Of a stretch of 64,000 nucleotides of DNA, positions 18,233-26,608 are shown one piece after another (positions within the stretch are counted from its first letter, which is position 1; each line of letters begins with the position of its first letter). The position numbers and the translations under genes are program-made. This DNA is from Arthrobacter sp. TMP15 (lineage in GTDB: Bacteria; Actinomycetota; Actinomycetes; Actinomycetales; Micrococcaceae): assembly GCF_039529835.1 (NCBI RefSeq), contig NZ_CP154262.1, positions 186,001 to 250,000 on the forward strand, read 5' to 3'. The notes under the pieces were generated by a model. The model had not been told where the DNA came from and made no database searches. It saw nothing but the letters and a program-made list of their open reading frames with translations.

Positions 18233-18634
18233 CTAGCGGTAACTGGCCACAAATGGCCGGTTGGTGGGCACTATCTCCTTGCCCAACGGCATCAAAGAAA
18301 CAGGGATCATCTTCAGATTGGCAATAGCCAAGGGGATACCGATGATGGTGATTGCCATGGCAACTGCAGTGCTGACGTGTGCAATCACTATCCAGATTCC
18401 CGCCACCAAAATCCAAATGACGTTGCCCAGCGTACTGGCCAGGCCCGTGCCGCCGGGCTTATCAACAACGGTTCGGCCAAAAGGCCACAGGGCGTACCCG
18501 GCAATGCGGAATGAGGCTATACCCCAGGGGATGGTGATGATGAGAATGCAGCACAAAATTCCGGCAAAAAAGTAGCTCAGCGCCAACCAAAAGCCGCCGA
18601 ACACCAACCAAATGACATTCAAAATTGTCTTCAT
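18233..18634 (-). CDS. YccF domain membrane protein
   Basis: Inner-membrane protein of 133 residues with two copies of the YccF-type repeat: NVIWLVFGGFWLALSYFFAG...CCILIITIPWGIASFRIAGYALWPFGR and NVIWILVAGIWIVIAHVSTAVAMAITIIGIPLAIANLKM. Each repeat holds a hydrophobic hairpin followed by the I-x-IP/GIP motif. Function is unknown. The ATG at 18634 sits after GGGGGG; a frame extending to 18763 has no homology-like sequence and is ignored. Confidence 0.85.
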   Translation of the reverse strand: MKTILNVIWLVFGGFWLALSYFFAGILCCILIITIPWGIASFRIAGYALWPFGRTVVDKPGGTGLASTLGNVIWILVAGIWIVIAHVSTAVAMAITIIGIPLAIANLKMIPVSLMPLGKEIVPTNRPFVASYR

Positions 18635-18803
18635 CCCCCCATTCTGCCCGCTGGCACCGACAAAGGGCGCTTTCGAACTGAAACGAAGGAGCCGCCCGGC
18701 ATAACACCTCTCTTGTAGGAGTGAATCTCTGGGATAGCCTTGCGGTGTTACGCTGATCTGCAACGGCTCAGTTCCTCAATCTGGCAAGGAAACCTACCAT
18801 TCC

Positions 18804-19379
18804 ATGGACTTAGGCACAGTCTTTTTGATTCTTCTCTTGGTGATCGTTGCCATTTTTTTGGGCGTCGCCGTCACCTTGGGGATATTAGTTTCCCGGGGCG
18901 TCATTGGCTTAGCGAAATTTTCTAAGCCCAGGATCGAGTCGGCAAAGCGTAGCGCCCTGAAAGTTCGGGCCAGCTCCAGTACCGGCCCCGTTGCGGAGAT
19001 CCTCAAGCAGCGTGTGGCCCTGCAAGAATCCCTTGAAGCGACGCACAGGTCGTTGGGTGTGGCCCAGTCCACCGGGCAATATACCGGAAATCTTGAGTCC
19101 GTATTCAAGACCCTGCAGCAAACAGCCGCCGTCATGGAACACCAGTTAATTGTGGCACAACGGGAACCCGAACCCGCTGTCCAGGCCCTCTATGCTAAGA
19201 CACTCAGCGTGCAAGTGGAGCAGATCACCCAGACCGCCAGGGGAGTCCGCAACGCTCTCGCCAGTGCTGGCGCGCCGACTGCCGAAGTTGACCTCAAAGA
19301 CCTCACCCGCACGCTTGAAATTGAGGCTTCGATGCTTAAGAATTGGTCTAAAACATACACGGACCTTGGCGAAGACTAA
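18804..19379 (+). CDS. Membrane-anchored coiled-coil protein of unknown function
   Basis: A 191-residue protein with one N-terminal membrane helix (about 5-30: TVFLILLLVIVAIFLGVAV) followed by an alpha-helical, Gln/Leu/Ala-rich cytoplasmic domain (about 65-190) likely to form coiled coils. No catalytic motif is seen. It lies 9 bases upstream of a PspA/IM30-like gene on the same strand, suggesting an operon and a common role at the membrane. I do not recognise the family. Confidence 0.75.
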   Translation: MDLGTVFLILLLVIVAIFLGVAVTLGILVSRGVIGLAKFSKPRIESAKRSALKVRASSSTGPVAEILKQRVALQESLEATHRSLGVAQSTGQYTGNLESVFKTLQQTAAVMEHQLIVAQREPEPAVQALYAKTLSVQVEQITQTARGVRNALASAGAPTAEVDLKDLTRTLEIEASMLKNWSKTYTDLGED

Positions 19380-19388
19380 CTGAGAACG

Positions 19389-19910
19389 ATGAGTTTTTTT
19401 GCGCGGATTGTGGGCATTTTTTCTCGCCCCAAGCTCTCGGTGAAGTACGACCGCGGAGCCTCCAGCCGTGACCCGCTCACCTTGAGGGATGCCCAGTTTA
19501 AGCAAAGGAACGCCGTGCAAAAGATGCGCCGTGGAGTTGCCGATGTTTCGGTGAGTAGGCAGCGGTTGGACATCCAGGCCGCGGATCTAGAACAGGCCCT
19601 TGACAGACTGGTGCGGCAAGCGGAAAAATCTCGCCTTGACGGGGATGAGCTAGCTGCCCAAACTGCCATGGGCCGCCACCTGATTATGGGCGGGCAGCTG
19701 GCGGACATCGTCAACCAGCGCAACGCCTTGGCCGAACAGGAAACCATGCTGATTGGCGCCCTAGCTCAGCTCCAAGCCCGCGTCAGCGGCTTCAACGTCA
19801 CAGTTGAAACGCTCAAGGCCACGCAATCTGCGGCGCACGCCGATCACGCCATCGCCCAAGCGCTCGAGGAATTCAAAAAGCCAGAGGTAGGGCAGGCGGA
19901 GCGCCCGTAG
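19389..19910 (+). CDS. PspA/IM30-like coiled-coil protein
   Basis: A 173-residue protein with no membrane segment. It begins with an amphipathic stretch MSFFARIVGIFSRPK, as in PspA-type proteins that bind membranes through an N-terminal amphipathic helix. It then forms long helices: DAQFKQRNAVQKMRRGVADV, RQRLDIQAADLEQALDRLV, LAAQTAMGRHLIMGGQLADI and a final Ala/Gln-rich helix. The pattern of helices resembles PspA/IM30 (ESCRT-III fold), but the protein is shorter than the usual 220 or so residues. The assignment is by overall pattern and remains tentative. It is coupled to the membrane-anchored coiled-coil gene upstream. Confidence 0.65.
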   Translation: MSFFARIVGIFSRPKLSVKYDRGASSRDPLTLRDAQFKQRNAVQKMRRGVADVSVSRQRLDIQAADLEQALDRLVRQAEKSRLDGDELAAQTAMGRHLIMGGQLADIVNQRNALAEQETMLIGALAQLQARVSGFNVTVETLKATQSAAHADHAIAQALEEFKKPEVGQAERP

Positions 19911-19940
19911 TTTGAGCTCTGCGCATGGTCAGTTGAGCCC

Positions 19941-19967
19941 GTGCCGCCACCGTCGAAGTGGCGGCAC
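19941..19967. terminator. Hairpin between convergent PspA-like and sialidase genes
   Basis: Perfect 10-base arms GTGCCGCCAC (19941-19950) and GTGGCGGCAC (19958-19967) with a 7-base loop. It lies in the 97-base gap between two convergent genes, so it may end both transcripts; there is no T-run. Confidence 0.6.
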
Positions 19968-20007
19968 CATGACAACTCACGGTGCGCAGGAGTCAAAGAC
20001 GCGAGCG

Positions 20008-21633
20008 TCAGCTTTCGGAAATATCGCCAGTGGCAACGTCGAAGGTGAAGGATCGTTTGGCCTCAAGACCCTGGCCGCAGTCCCGCACACCCATGACGAA
20101 TGCAACGGTGAGGCAGCCGGCGTTAATGTCGGCCTGAGTCACCTCGTATGTGGCATTGAAACTACGAGCCGTCCCGGCTGGCAACGCTTCAGGGCAGGCA
20201 ACAACCTCGGTAGAGCCGTTCTCACGAAGCACCGACACCACCTGAACATTGGTTTGCGCAGAATTCTCCACCCTCCCGGCAAACGCCAGAACGTCTCCAG
20301 CCTTGTAGCCCGGAATGATGGCACCGTAGTTTCCATCCTGTGATTCGCGGTTTGAAAGTACCTGGGGAGCCTCATCAGAATAGCCCTGACCGACTTCCTT
20401 CCAAGCGGCCGGGTCCCAATCACCTTCAGTCGCAGCCAATACAACAGTCTCGCCAACACTGTTCCAAACCACTGGGCGTCCCGGCGTGATGGAACGCAGC
20501 ACAACGCTCAGCCCAACGCTTCCGGCATAGGAGGTGCCGACGTCGTGCTTCAGTGAGCCGACAGGGGAGGTGAGGAGCTCTTGCGGATCGAAGGCAACAA
20601 AAACGATTTCCTGGTAACCCTGGCTCTCATACAACACACCAATCCGGCCGTCGGGCAGGCGGGCAGCGGTGGAATACTGTGAACTGCCTGCACACAGTAC
20701 GACGGCGTACGGCCAGGTTGCGCCGTTGTCCACAGTTAGCTTCAGGAGCGTATTGCGGCGCAGCAGGGGGTCATGATTGTGGGTGGCGATGAGCCAGTTC
20801 TCAGTCTCAGGTGTGGCCCACGCTGCCACATTGGGTAAGCCGTCGAAGCGTGCCACCGAACCGTTGTCGCTGGGGTCGGGCAATTCACTGTGCGGTTGCG
20901 CGGTTGTATAGCTGTGACCGCCGTCTGTGGAGAGGGCAGTGAGCCTGTGTGGTGTGGCGCGGGAGTGCATCAGCAGTGATCCGTCAGCCAAACAAACAAC
21001 CTTGTTTTCATTGGCTCCAGAAATGAATTCACCGAGAGTCCAAATCTCGCCATGATCGTCGCTATAGGCGCTGGCGGCCTTAATGTGGCCCTGGTGAAGT
21101 AGCACGAACTGCTGCACAAGACGCCCCGTGAACGGGCCGGTGTGAATTTGAATGCCAGCGCCCGCAGCAGCAAAAAGTCCGGTTGTACCCGGGCGTTTGA
21201 GCATGGCGGTGAGGCTGCGATGCTGCCACGTGAGACCGTCGTCGTCTGAGAAGCTCAGGTCCGCGTGCTGGATGGCATCCTTATCCTCTAGTCCTTCAAC
21301 TGCCTCAAAGAAACCAGCGTGGGTCCCCGCCGCGTGGAAGCAAAAAATGCGCCCGGTTTCGGTGTCAACAAGCAGACTTGGATCCCCGTAACCGTCCAAA
21401 CCGGTGCCTGTGCGGATTGTTTGTTGCGGACCCCACGAGGTTCCATTATCGGTGCTGCGGCGGATCAGCAGATCGATTGGGTTGGGGAGGTCATCCAAAT
21501 TGGGCCGGCCGTCGTAGGCGGCCAGGAGTGTGCCGTGAGTGGATACCGCGAGGGCCGGGATGCGGTACTGGCGGTGCCCGGAAACACCGCGACGGGCAAG
21601 AACAAACTCAGAGGAGGTAGGACGAGTGGTCAC
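20008..21633 (-). CDS. Exo-alpha-sialidase (neuraminidase), apparently without signal peptide
   Basis: Six-bladed propeller glycosidase of the GH33 type that releases terminal sialic acids. The Arg-containing YRIPAL motif is at residues 23-28, and at least five Asp-box-like motifs follow: STDNGTSW, SDDDGLTW, SDDHGEIW, STDGGHSY and VDNGATW. The propeller occupies about residues 10-380. The last 140 residues look like a beta-sandwich accessory domain (VLAFAGRVENSAQTNVQV). No secretion signal is visible at the N-terminus MTTRPTSSEF, so it would be cytoplasmic or exported by another route. The first residue is a GTG codon; no upstream extension providing a signal is seen in frame. No sialic acid transport or nan genes are nearby. 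Confidence 0.88.
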   Translation of the reverse strand: MTTRPTSSEFVLARRGVSGHRQYRIPALAVSTHGTLLAAYDGRPNLDDLPNPIDLLIRRSTDNGTSWGPQQTIRTGTGLDGYGDPSLLVDTETGRIFCFHAAGTHAGFFEAVEGLEDKDAIQHADLSFSDDDGLTWQHRSLTAMLKRPGTTGLFAAAGAGIQIHTGPFTGRLVQQFVLLHQGHIKAASAYSDDHGEIWTLGEFISGANENKVVCLADGSLLMHSRATPHRLTALSTDGGHSYTTAQPHSELPDPSDNGSVARFDGLPNVAAWATPETENWLIATHNHDPLLRRNTLLKLTVDNGATWPYAVVLCAGSSQYSTAARLPDGRIGVLYESQGYQEIVFVAFDPQELLTSPVGSLKHDVGTSYAGSVGLSVVLRSITPGRPVVWNSVGETVVLAATEGDWDPAAWKEVGQGYSDEAPQVLSNRESQDGNYGAIIPGYKAGDVLAFAGRVENSAQTNVQVVSVLRENGSTEVVACPEALPAGTARSFNATYEVTQADINAGCLTVAFVMGVRDCGQGLEAKRSFTFDVATGDISES

Positions 21634-21672
21634 ATGATGAGCTTAGCCGTGATGGAACCCAGATGCGTGGGG

Positions 21673-22067
21673 CTAACCGACTGAGCGGGCCCGACCGATC
21701 TGGGTTTGCAAGAAATGCACCCTGTTGAACACATCGATCCTTTGAACCTCATTGCCCACGGGAAGCTGCTCCGTGTAGGAGTATTTACCGGCCTGAATAT
21801 TCACGGCGATGAAACCCTCCATGCGAGTATCGCGGGCGAGGAGAAAAAGCAGGCTAATGAGGAAAAACCAAATGAATAAAAACACCATGACAATAGCCCA
21901 AGTAGGGGTGAAAGTGGTGACCCTGGTTTGATCAACGGATGTGACGTCACTTCGGCCAAGGGCCACGTTCCGGCCGGAGTTATGACGTATTGCTCGGTGA
22001 CCTGGATATGCCCGAGCGAGAGCAGGATGGGCGGGTTGGCGGGGAATCCTGGGCTCTCTAACGTCAT
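21673..22067 (-). pseudogene. Small membrane protein gene with a frameshift
   Basis: Two overlapping minus-strand frames together give one plausible protein. The first frame starts at the ATG at 22067 (MTLESPGFPANPPILLSLGH, then VTEQYVITPAGTWPLAEV). The second carries TSVDQTRVTTFTPTWAIVM, a hydrophobic membrane helix ending in LLFLLARDTR, and a C-terminal domain MEGFIAVNIQAGKYSY...VQRIDVFNRVHFLQTQIG. The switch falls near 21930-21955. Each half alone lacks essential parts: the first ends in a non-conserved tail and the second begins with low-quality sequence. I recognise a type of small actinobacterial protein in which these two parts are continuous. It is either a true frameshift mutation or a sequencing error. 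Confidence 0.7.
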
Positions 22068-22198
22068 GGTTTCCAACTGACCAGCTTTGAATTATATCCA
22101 GCCCTGATGCCACGGGGAGTTCATGGGTATTGTGTGCCGCTGTGTTGGCTGAATGACTACACCGAACTGCCTCCAGTTCACGGTCCATGCTGTCCGGA

Positions 22199-23182
22199 CT
22201 ACTTGTAGACGGACTTTAGGCCGGCTTCATCGTATCGGGTGCCTGCCGCGCTGCCGGCAGGCACGGCTGCTTCAATAGCGGCAAGATCTTCGGTGGTGAG
22301 CACAATGTCCGGTGCTGCCGCGTTCTCCTCCAAATACTTGCGTTGTTTGGTGCCAGGTATGGGAACAGTGTTTTGGGCTATGACCCATGCCAGTGCCAGC
22401 TGTGCGGCCGTGACCTCCTTGGCTGCGGCAATTGCGGTGATCTGCTCAACCATGGACAAGTTCGTTGCCATATTCTCACGGGTGAAGCGGGGCATGCCTC
22501 GACGCCAGTCGTTCGCGGCGAGATCGTCTTCACTGGTGATCCCGCCTGTCAAAAGACCTCTGCCCAGCGGGGAGTACGCCACGAAGCCGATGCCGAGTTC
22601 GCGGGCTGTCGCTAAGACTCCGTTGCTCTCCGGCTCGCGCTCAAACATGGAGTACTCGGTTTGTAGCGCGGTTATTGGATGGGTGGCGTGTGCGCGCCGA
22701 AGTGTCGCCGGGGCCGCCTCTGAAAGGCCAAGAAACCGCACCTTGCCTTCGGCAACGAACTCGGCCATGGCTCCCACAGTTTCTTCGATCGGGGTGTTGG
22801 GGTCCACGCGATGCAGATAGTAAAGGTCCACGTAGTCCGTGCCAAGGTGAAGCAAGGACCTCTCCAGCGCCCTGCGGGCATAGGCGGGGCTGCCATTGAC
22901 GGGCCGCCGGGAACCATCATCGTTAACTTCGCTGCCAAACTTCGTGGCCAAGGCATACTCGCCTCGGCGGTGCCCAATGGCCTGGCCTATGAGTTGCTCA
23001 TTGAGGAACGGCCCGTAAACCTCCGCCGTGTCAATCAAGCTGATGCCCAAATCAAGGGCGCGGTTGAGCGTGGCCGTTGATTCGGCGTCATCGCGGGCAC
23101 CGTAAAACGCACTCATGCCCATGGCGCCTAGTCCCTCAGCGGATACAACAAGTCCTTGGCCGCCTAATTTCACTGTTTGCAT
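22199..23182 (-). CDS. Aldo/keto reductase
   Basis: NADPH-dependent TIM-barrel oxidoreductase of 327 residues. The catalytic tetrad is visible: Asp and Tyr in DTAEVYGPF, Lys in ALATKFG and His in YYLHRVD. C-terminal cofactor residues lie in VPIPGTKQRKYLEENAAA. The sequence GLGAMGMSAFYG and FVAYSPLGRGLLTG place it with the AKR11/13-like bacterial group. The ATG at 23182 is where homology starts; a longer frame to 23278 adds an unlikely leader. Physiological substrate is unknown and no pathway neighbours are present. Confidence 0.92.
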   Translation of the reverse strand: MQTVKLGGQGLVVSAEGLGAMGMSAFYGARDDAESTATLNRALDLGISLIDTAEVYGPFLNEQLIGQAIGHRRGEYALATKFGSEVNDDGSRRPVNGSPAYARRALERSLLHLGTDYVDLYYLHRVDPNTPIEETVGAMAEFVAEGKVRFLGLSEAAPATLRRAHATHPITALQTEYSMFEREPESNGVLATARELGIGFVAYSPLGRGLLTGGITSEDDLAANDWRRGMPRFTRENMATNLSMVEQITAIAAAKEVTAAQLALAWVIAQNTVPIPGTKQRKYLEENAAAPDIVLTTEDLAAIEAAVPAGSAAGTRYDEAGLKSVYK

Positions 23183-23410
23183 ACTGCTTCGCGCCCTCAC
23201 TTGGCTCTCTGCCCACCCGAATTGTCCGGCATGGGTGCTGCCAAGCAAAATGCTGCCGTACTTTGGGTTGTGGGGCAAGGGTCCCTGGCTGGCAAATTGC
23301 TAGGTGAGGGGAATTAGCGCTCGCCTTTGTTGATTTTGCTGAACCTAAGCGTGAGGGACTAAGCGCTGCCCCGATCATCTCTGGGCACGGGTTTCTCAAT
23401 GGCCCAGGGG

Positions 23411-24070
23411 CTAGGCGATGGTGACGCCAAGGTGCGCTGCCATGAAAGGGGCAAGCAGGCTTAGTTGGTAATCGTCAATGACAACCCCGGACATGGAACC
23501 GATGCCGTTGAGAATCCGAAAATCGGTGCTGCGCAGATCGAGGTCTTTGAGCTTGGCCTGCTGGAGGTCGAGGGTGCCAATCCGGCAGTTCTTCAGTGAC
23601 ATGCGGGTGACTGTTGCCCCGCCAAGGTCAAGTTCGCCAATGATGGCATCGCTGATCTGAAGGTCGGTGATCTTAGCGGTGCGCAGGTTCAAAAAGTCGA
23701 TCTTCCCTCCGTCGATCCGTACCGACTGCCAACTGCTGTCATACAGTTCTGCAGAGCCCCACCGTGGTGCAGTGATTTCGGTATCCCGCCAGCTGGTTCG
23801 GGCGCCCTTCATGATCGGGGCGAAGCTGTCATTGACGACCGTGCCACGGAACCGCACACCACGAAGCTCGGTGTTATTCAAAGTTGGTCTATTGAGCTCA
23901 CAGTCTAGAAAGTCCGTTGAGCTCAGATCGGCTTCATCAAAGGAGGTCTGCTCAAAACGTTGCCCGTCATACGTCTCACCGGGACCAAAGAAAGCATCGT
24001 CATTTACTACAAGGTCATGCAGTTCTAGGGGAGAGAGGCGGGGTGCGCGGGGTTCATTCTTCGAAGCCAT
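23411..24070 (-). CDS. Pentapeptide-repeat protein
   Basis: A 219-residue protein predicted to fold as a right-handed quadrilateral beta-helix. Pentapeptide-like steps with a central Leu/Phe recur from about residue 45 to 185: FDEADLSSTDFLDCELN, LNNTELRGVRFRGT, DFLNLRTAKITDLQ, LDLGGATVTRMSLKNCRI and LDLQQAKLKDLDLRSTDF. No membrane segment or signal peptide is seen. Some members mimic DNA and protect gyrase, but nothing here shows that. The ATG at 24070 gives MASKNEPR; a GTG six bases upstream is possible. Confidence 0.88.
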   Translation of the reverse strand: MASKNEPRAPRLSPLELHDLVVNDDAFFGPGETYDGQRFEQTSFDEADLSSTDFLDCELNRPTLNNTELRGVRFRGTVVNDSFAPIMKGARTSWRDTEITAPRWGSAELYDSSWQSVRIDGGKIDFLNLRTAKITDLQISDAIIGELDLGGATVTRMSLKNCRIGTLDLQQAKLKDLDLRSTDFRILNGIGSMSGVVIDDYQLSLLAPFMAAHLGVTIA

Positions 24071-24141
24071 GCACACAGGGTACCCGGCCGCGGTGAGCGA
24101 AAAAATCTGATAGCCACCAGCGGGAACGGAAGCCGCCGGTG

Positions 24142-24570
24142 CTAGGACTCGAGTTTGGCGATGACCCGAAAGCGCTGCAACACCAATATGGTGTCATCAT
24201 CCACCGTAAACTTTGGGTCTCCCATGGCCTTGCGCATATCCGGGGAGTGCCAAAACTCTTCATGTCCGGCCCGCCACTGTGCCACGGTGGTGTAGTCCTC
24301 GCCCTCATCGATGACGTCCTGGAGATCAACGTCGGCCAGCTTCACGTGGCGTACCTCGGTAGTTTCAATGACGGCAACACCTTTTCCGGCCGAATTAATC
24401 ACCAGCTCCTGCTGGCCAATGCGGGGTAATTCTTCGTTTTCAACCTCATCTTCGATGAGTGTCGGGGTAGTGGAAGTTTTTGAGCCGTCCAAGATTGCTG
24501 CGAGCAGTTGTTCGCGTAGCAGTCCCGGGAAGGCGAACTCAACAATCGGCAGGGAGCTGCAGTCAGTCAT
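24142..24570 (-). CDS. ASCH-domain protein
   Basis: A 142-residue protein of the ASCH superfamily (PUA-like beta-barrel thought to bind RNA or modified nucleotides). Typical elements are FPGLLREQLLAAILDGSKTSTT at the N-terminus, PRIGQQELVINSAGKGVAVIETTEV in the core, and GEDYTTVAQWRAGHEEFW in the C-terminal half. It starts one base after the stop of the DUF4031-HD gene (24572) or, with the alternative ATG at 24588, overlaps it; neither start has a clear ribosome site, suggesting translational coupling. The function is unknown. Confidence 0.88.
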   Translation of the reverse strand: MTDCSSLPIVEFAFPGLLREQLLAAILDGSKTSTTPTLIEDEVENEELPRIGQQELVINSAGKGVAVIETTEVRHVKLADVDLQDVIDEGEDYTTVAQWRAGHEEFWHSPDMRKAMGDPKFTVDDDTILVLQRFRVIAKLES

Positions 24571-24571
24571 A

Positions 24572-25459
24572 CTATGAACCCACGGCATTTATTTGGTTCA
24601 ACTGTTCTAGTTCCCGACTGAGATTGTGCTGTGCCTGCGCCGCCCACAGCGCCTGGCCTTTGCGCGTATGGAATAGCGGTCTCAGGGCTAGTAATTGACG
24701 TACTACGGTAGCTCTTCCGTTGGTAAAATTGCAGTCCGAAACGTGTGAATAGTCGCGGCGAATGCCAGAAATATAGCGGGAATAGAGTTCCGGCGTACCG
24801 CCAAGGATGGCTAGGTCGGCGTCGCAAAGCAAGTGCCCGGAGCTATCGCCAGGCTCGGGGGCATGGGTAGCTGTGAGGCGAACAAGCCGAGCAACTTCTG
24901 CTACTTCCGCGGGGGTCACTACATCTTTTAAGTACAGTTGCGCTAATTTGGCCGACTCTTCTTCGTCCGTGGCGGTGCCGTTGTAGACGGCGTCATGAAA
25001 CCAGGCGGCTAGTTCCACGGTGCGGGGGACGCAGCGCTCAGTGAGCAGCTCTAGTGCTTCCAGTACCGCCAGTAGGTGCGTTCCCGAGTGGTAGTGCCTG
25101 TGCGGCTCGTTCCAGCGGGTGAGTATATCGGAGCCAAGGTGTGGCTGGCCCGGCAGGAGGGCGTTCCAGCGCAACCCCAATACCGAGGCAACAGATTTGA
25201 CTCGGTATTTTGCTTTGATTCGCAACCCAGAGTCCATCAGTGTGCGGGCCAACTCCTTGCCTGATACCGGAATAGCTCCTGCTGCGACCAGACCCTCGTA
25301 ACGGCGCTTCGCGACGTCGTAGTGATCAAGGTCAAAAGCGCGTCTGGTGACTCCATTGGCTGCCGCAAAGGCGTGCAACTCATCAAGTGAGGTGTTGGAG
25401 ATCAGATGCGAGAACACGGTTCCGTGCGCTGGCCAGTAGGGCGGATCGATGAAGATCAT
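24572..25459 (-). CDS. DUF4031-HD domain fusion protein
   Basis: A 295-residue two-domain protein. Residues 1-85 form a DUF4031 domain beginning MIFIDPPYWPAHGTVFSHL, with DELHAFAAANGVTRRAFDLDHYDV. From about residue 110 a second region has HRHYHSGTHLLAVLEAL, then ELAAWFHDAVYNGTATDEEESA and CDADLAILG, the pattern of an HD-family metal-dependent phosphohydrolase (His, His-Asp, Asp). DUF4031 proteins are widespread in actinobacteria without a known role. The fusion and the tight coupling to an ASCH protein suggest nucleotide or RNA metabolism, which is inference only. Confidence 0.85.
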   Translation of the reverse strand: MIFIDPPYWPAHGTVFSHLISNTSLDELHAFAAANGVTRRAFDLDHYDVAKRRYEGLVAAGAIPVSGKELARTLMDSGLRIKAKYRVKSVASVLGLRWNALLPGQPHLGSDILTRWNEPHRHYHSGTHLLAVLEALELLTERCVPRTVELAAWFHDAVYNGTATDEEESAKLAQLYLKDVVTPAEVAEVARLVRLTATHAPEPGDSSGHLLCDADLAILGGTPELYSRYISGIRRDYSHVSDCNFTNGRATVVRQLLALRPLFHTRKGQALWAAQAQHNLSRELEQLNQINAVGS

Positions 25460-25590
25460 GCTTTTAGCTTAGGTGCTCGCTCCTGCCCTGGCTCCAAGTG
25501 GACTGCCCTGCGAATGTGCCGCGAAGCTGCGCCCGCATAGAGCTGAGCCCGCATAGAATCGTTTGGGTCCAACACATCAAATGAAGGTCA

Positions 25591-26286
25591 ATGGCAATGC
25601 GAAAAGAAGATTCTTCAGTTCAGGCTACTTTCAACGCCATCGCCCGGCGCTATGACCTAATGAACCGGCTCATGACGCTGAATTCACATAGGCGCTGGTG
25701 CCGGGACGTTGCCGCCATTGCCACCTCCGCGCCCGGACGCAGCTACCTTGATCTGGCCACGGGGACAGGCGTCATTGCCAAGGCCATCGCAGCGGTGCAC
25801 CCTGCGGCTACCATCATTGGAGCTGATTTTTCCGAGTCCATGTTGGAGGTGGCCCGCCAGCAAGCGGGCAACACAAATATCCAGTGGCAGTTTGCCGATG
25901 CCCATGAACTGCCCTTCAAGGACAATACGTTCGACGGCGTGAGTCACGGATACCTCCTGCGCAATGTCAGCGATCTGGATACGGTGTTGAACGAGCAGTT
26001 CCGCGTACTCAAGCCTGGCGGAGTAGTGGCAGCTCTTGAATCGTCCCCTCCCAGCGGCATGCTTTCCCCATTCATCCGTCTTGGCATGCGCATAGTCATC
26101 CCAACGTTGGGGGCAATCATTGGCCGCGACCGTGAGGCATACCAGTACCTGGTCGATTCCACCCTGGGCTTCCTGACCCCTAAGGCGTTGGAGCAAAAGT
26201 TCCAGCAGGCCGGGTTTGAGCACGTCCAGGTGAAGCCCAGGTTCATGGGCACCAACATGATTTGGGTGGCGCGTAAGCCAACCTGA
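25591..26286 (+). CDS. menG: Demethylmenaquinone methyltransferase (MenG/UbiE family)
   Basis: SAM-dependent methyltransferase of 231 residues proposed for the last step of menaquinone synthesis, which would supply the quinol for the NarI subunit encoded in this window. The N-terminal FNAIARRYDLMNRLMTLNSHRRW is the UbiE/COQ5 signature. SAM motif I is LDLATGTGVIAKAIA and the second UbiE signature is HGYLLRNVSDLDTVLNEQFRVLKPGG. The C-terminal half is somewhat different from typical MenG (ESSPPSGMLSPFIRLGMRIV), so a related methyltransferase role is possible. No other menaquinone genes are in the window. Confidence 0.8.
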   Translation: MAMRKEDSSVQATFNAIARRYDLMNRLMTLNSHRRWCRDVAAIATSAPGRSYLDLATGTGVIAKAIAAVHPAATIIGADFSESMLEVARQQAGNTNIQWQFADAHELPFKDNTFDGVSHGYLLRNVSDLDTVLNEQFRVLKPGGVVAALESSPPSGMLSPFIRLGMRIVIPTLGAIIGRDREAYQYLVDSTLGFLTPKALEQKFQQAGFEHVQVKPRFMGTNMIWVARKPT

Positions 26287-26608
26287 GGAAACTTCCATGT
26301 TTTATTCGATGGGTGGGACGGAGGGGAAACCCTTCAGGGAATTCTCCCTCAACGCACACGTTGAAAACCCGGACAAAAGGAACGCTACCGGCAGGCGGGG
26401 ATTGCCGGGACGTCCGCATGGGTTGATGCCTGGCGTTGATGGATAATTCCGCCAACAGCCGTGCTTAAAGAGCCGTTTTTGGCGCAGGATTTTTCGAGGT
26501 CTAAAAAATCTTTGGAATAAGGCGCCCAATTTCAAAGTTGAGCGTAGTAGACTCAACTTTATCGGGATGGGTTTTTACGCCCTCCCCCAGCCGATGAAAG
26601 GACTTCTC
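26287..26608. other. Intergenic region upstream of clpB
   Basis: This 322-base stretch holds no supported gene. Its only clear feature is the HAIR-like inverted repeat at 26537-26557 near the clpB start. An AT-rich segment around 26490-26520 may contribute to the promoter, but I cannot place -35 and -10 elements with confidence. Confidence 0.6.
26537..26557 (+). promoter_or_regulatory. HAIR-type HspR operator upstream of clpB
   Basis: Inverted repeat GTTGAGC-N7-ACTCAAC, flanked by AAA and TTT that extend the dyad. The actinobacterial HAIR consensus for HspR is CTTGAGT-N7-ACTCAAG, so spacing and most half-site bases agree. It lies about 50 bases before the clpB start, fitting repression of clpB by HspR, whose gene is at 1709-2149. 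Confidence 0.85.
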
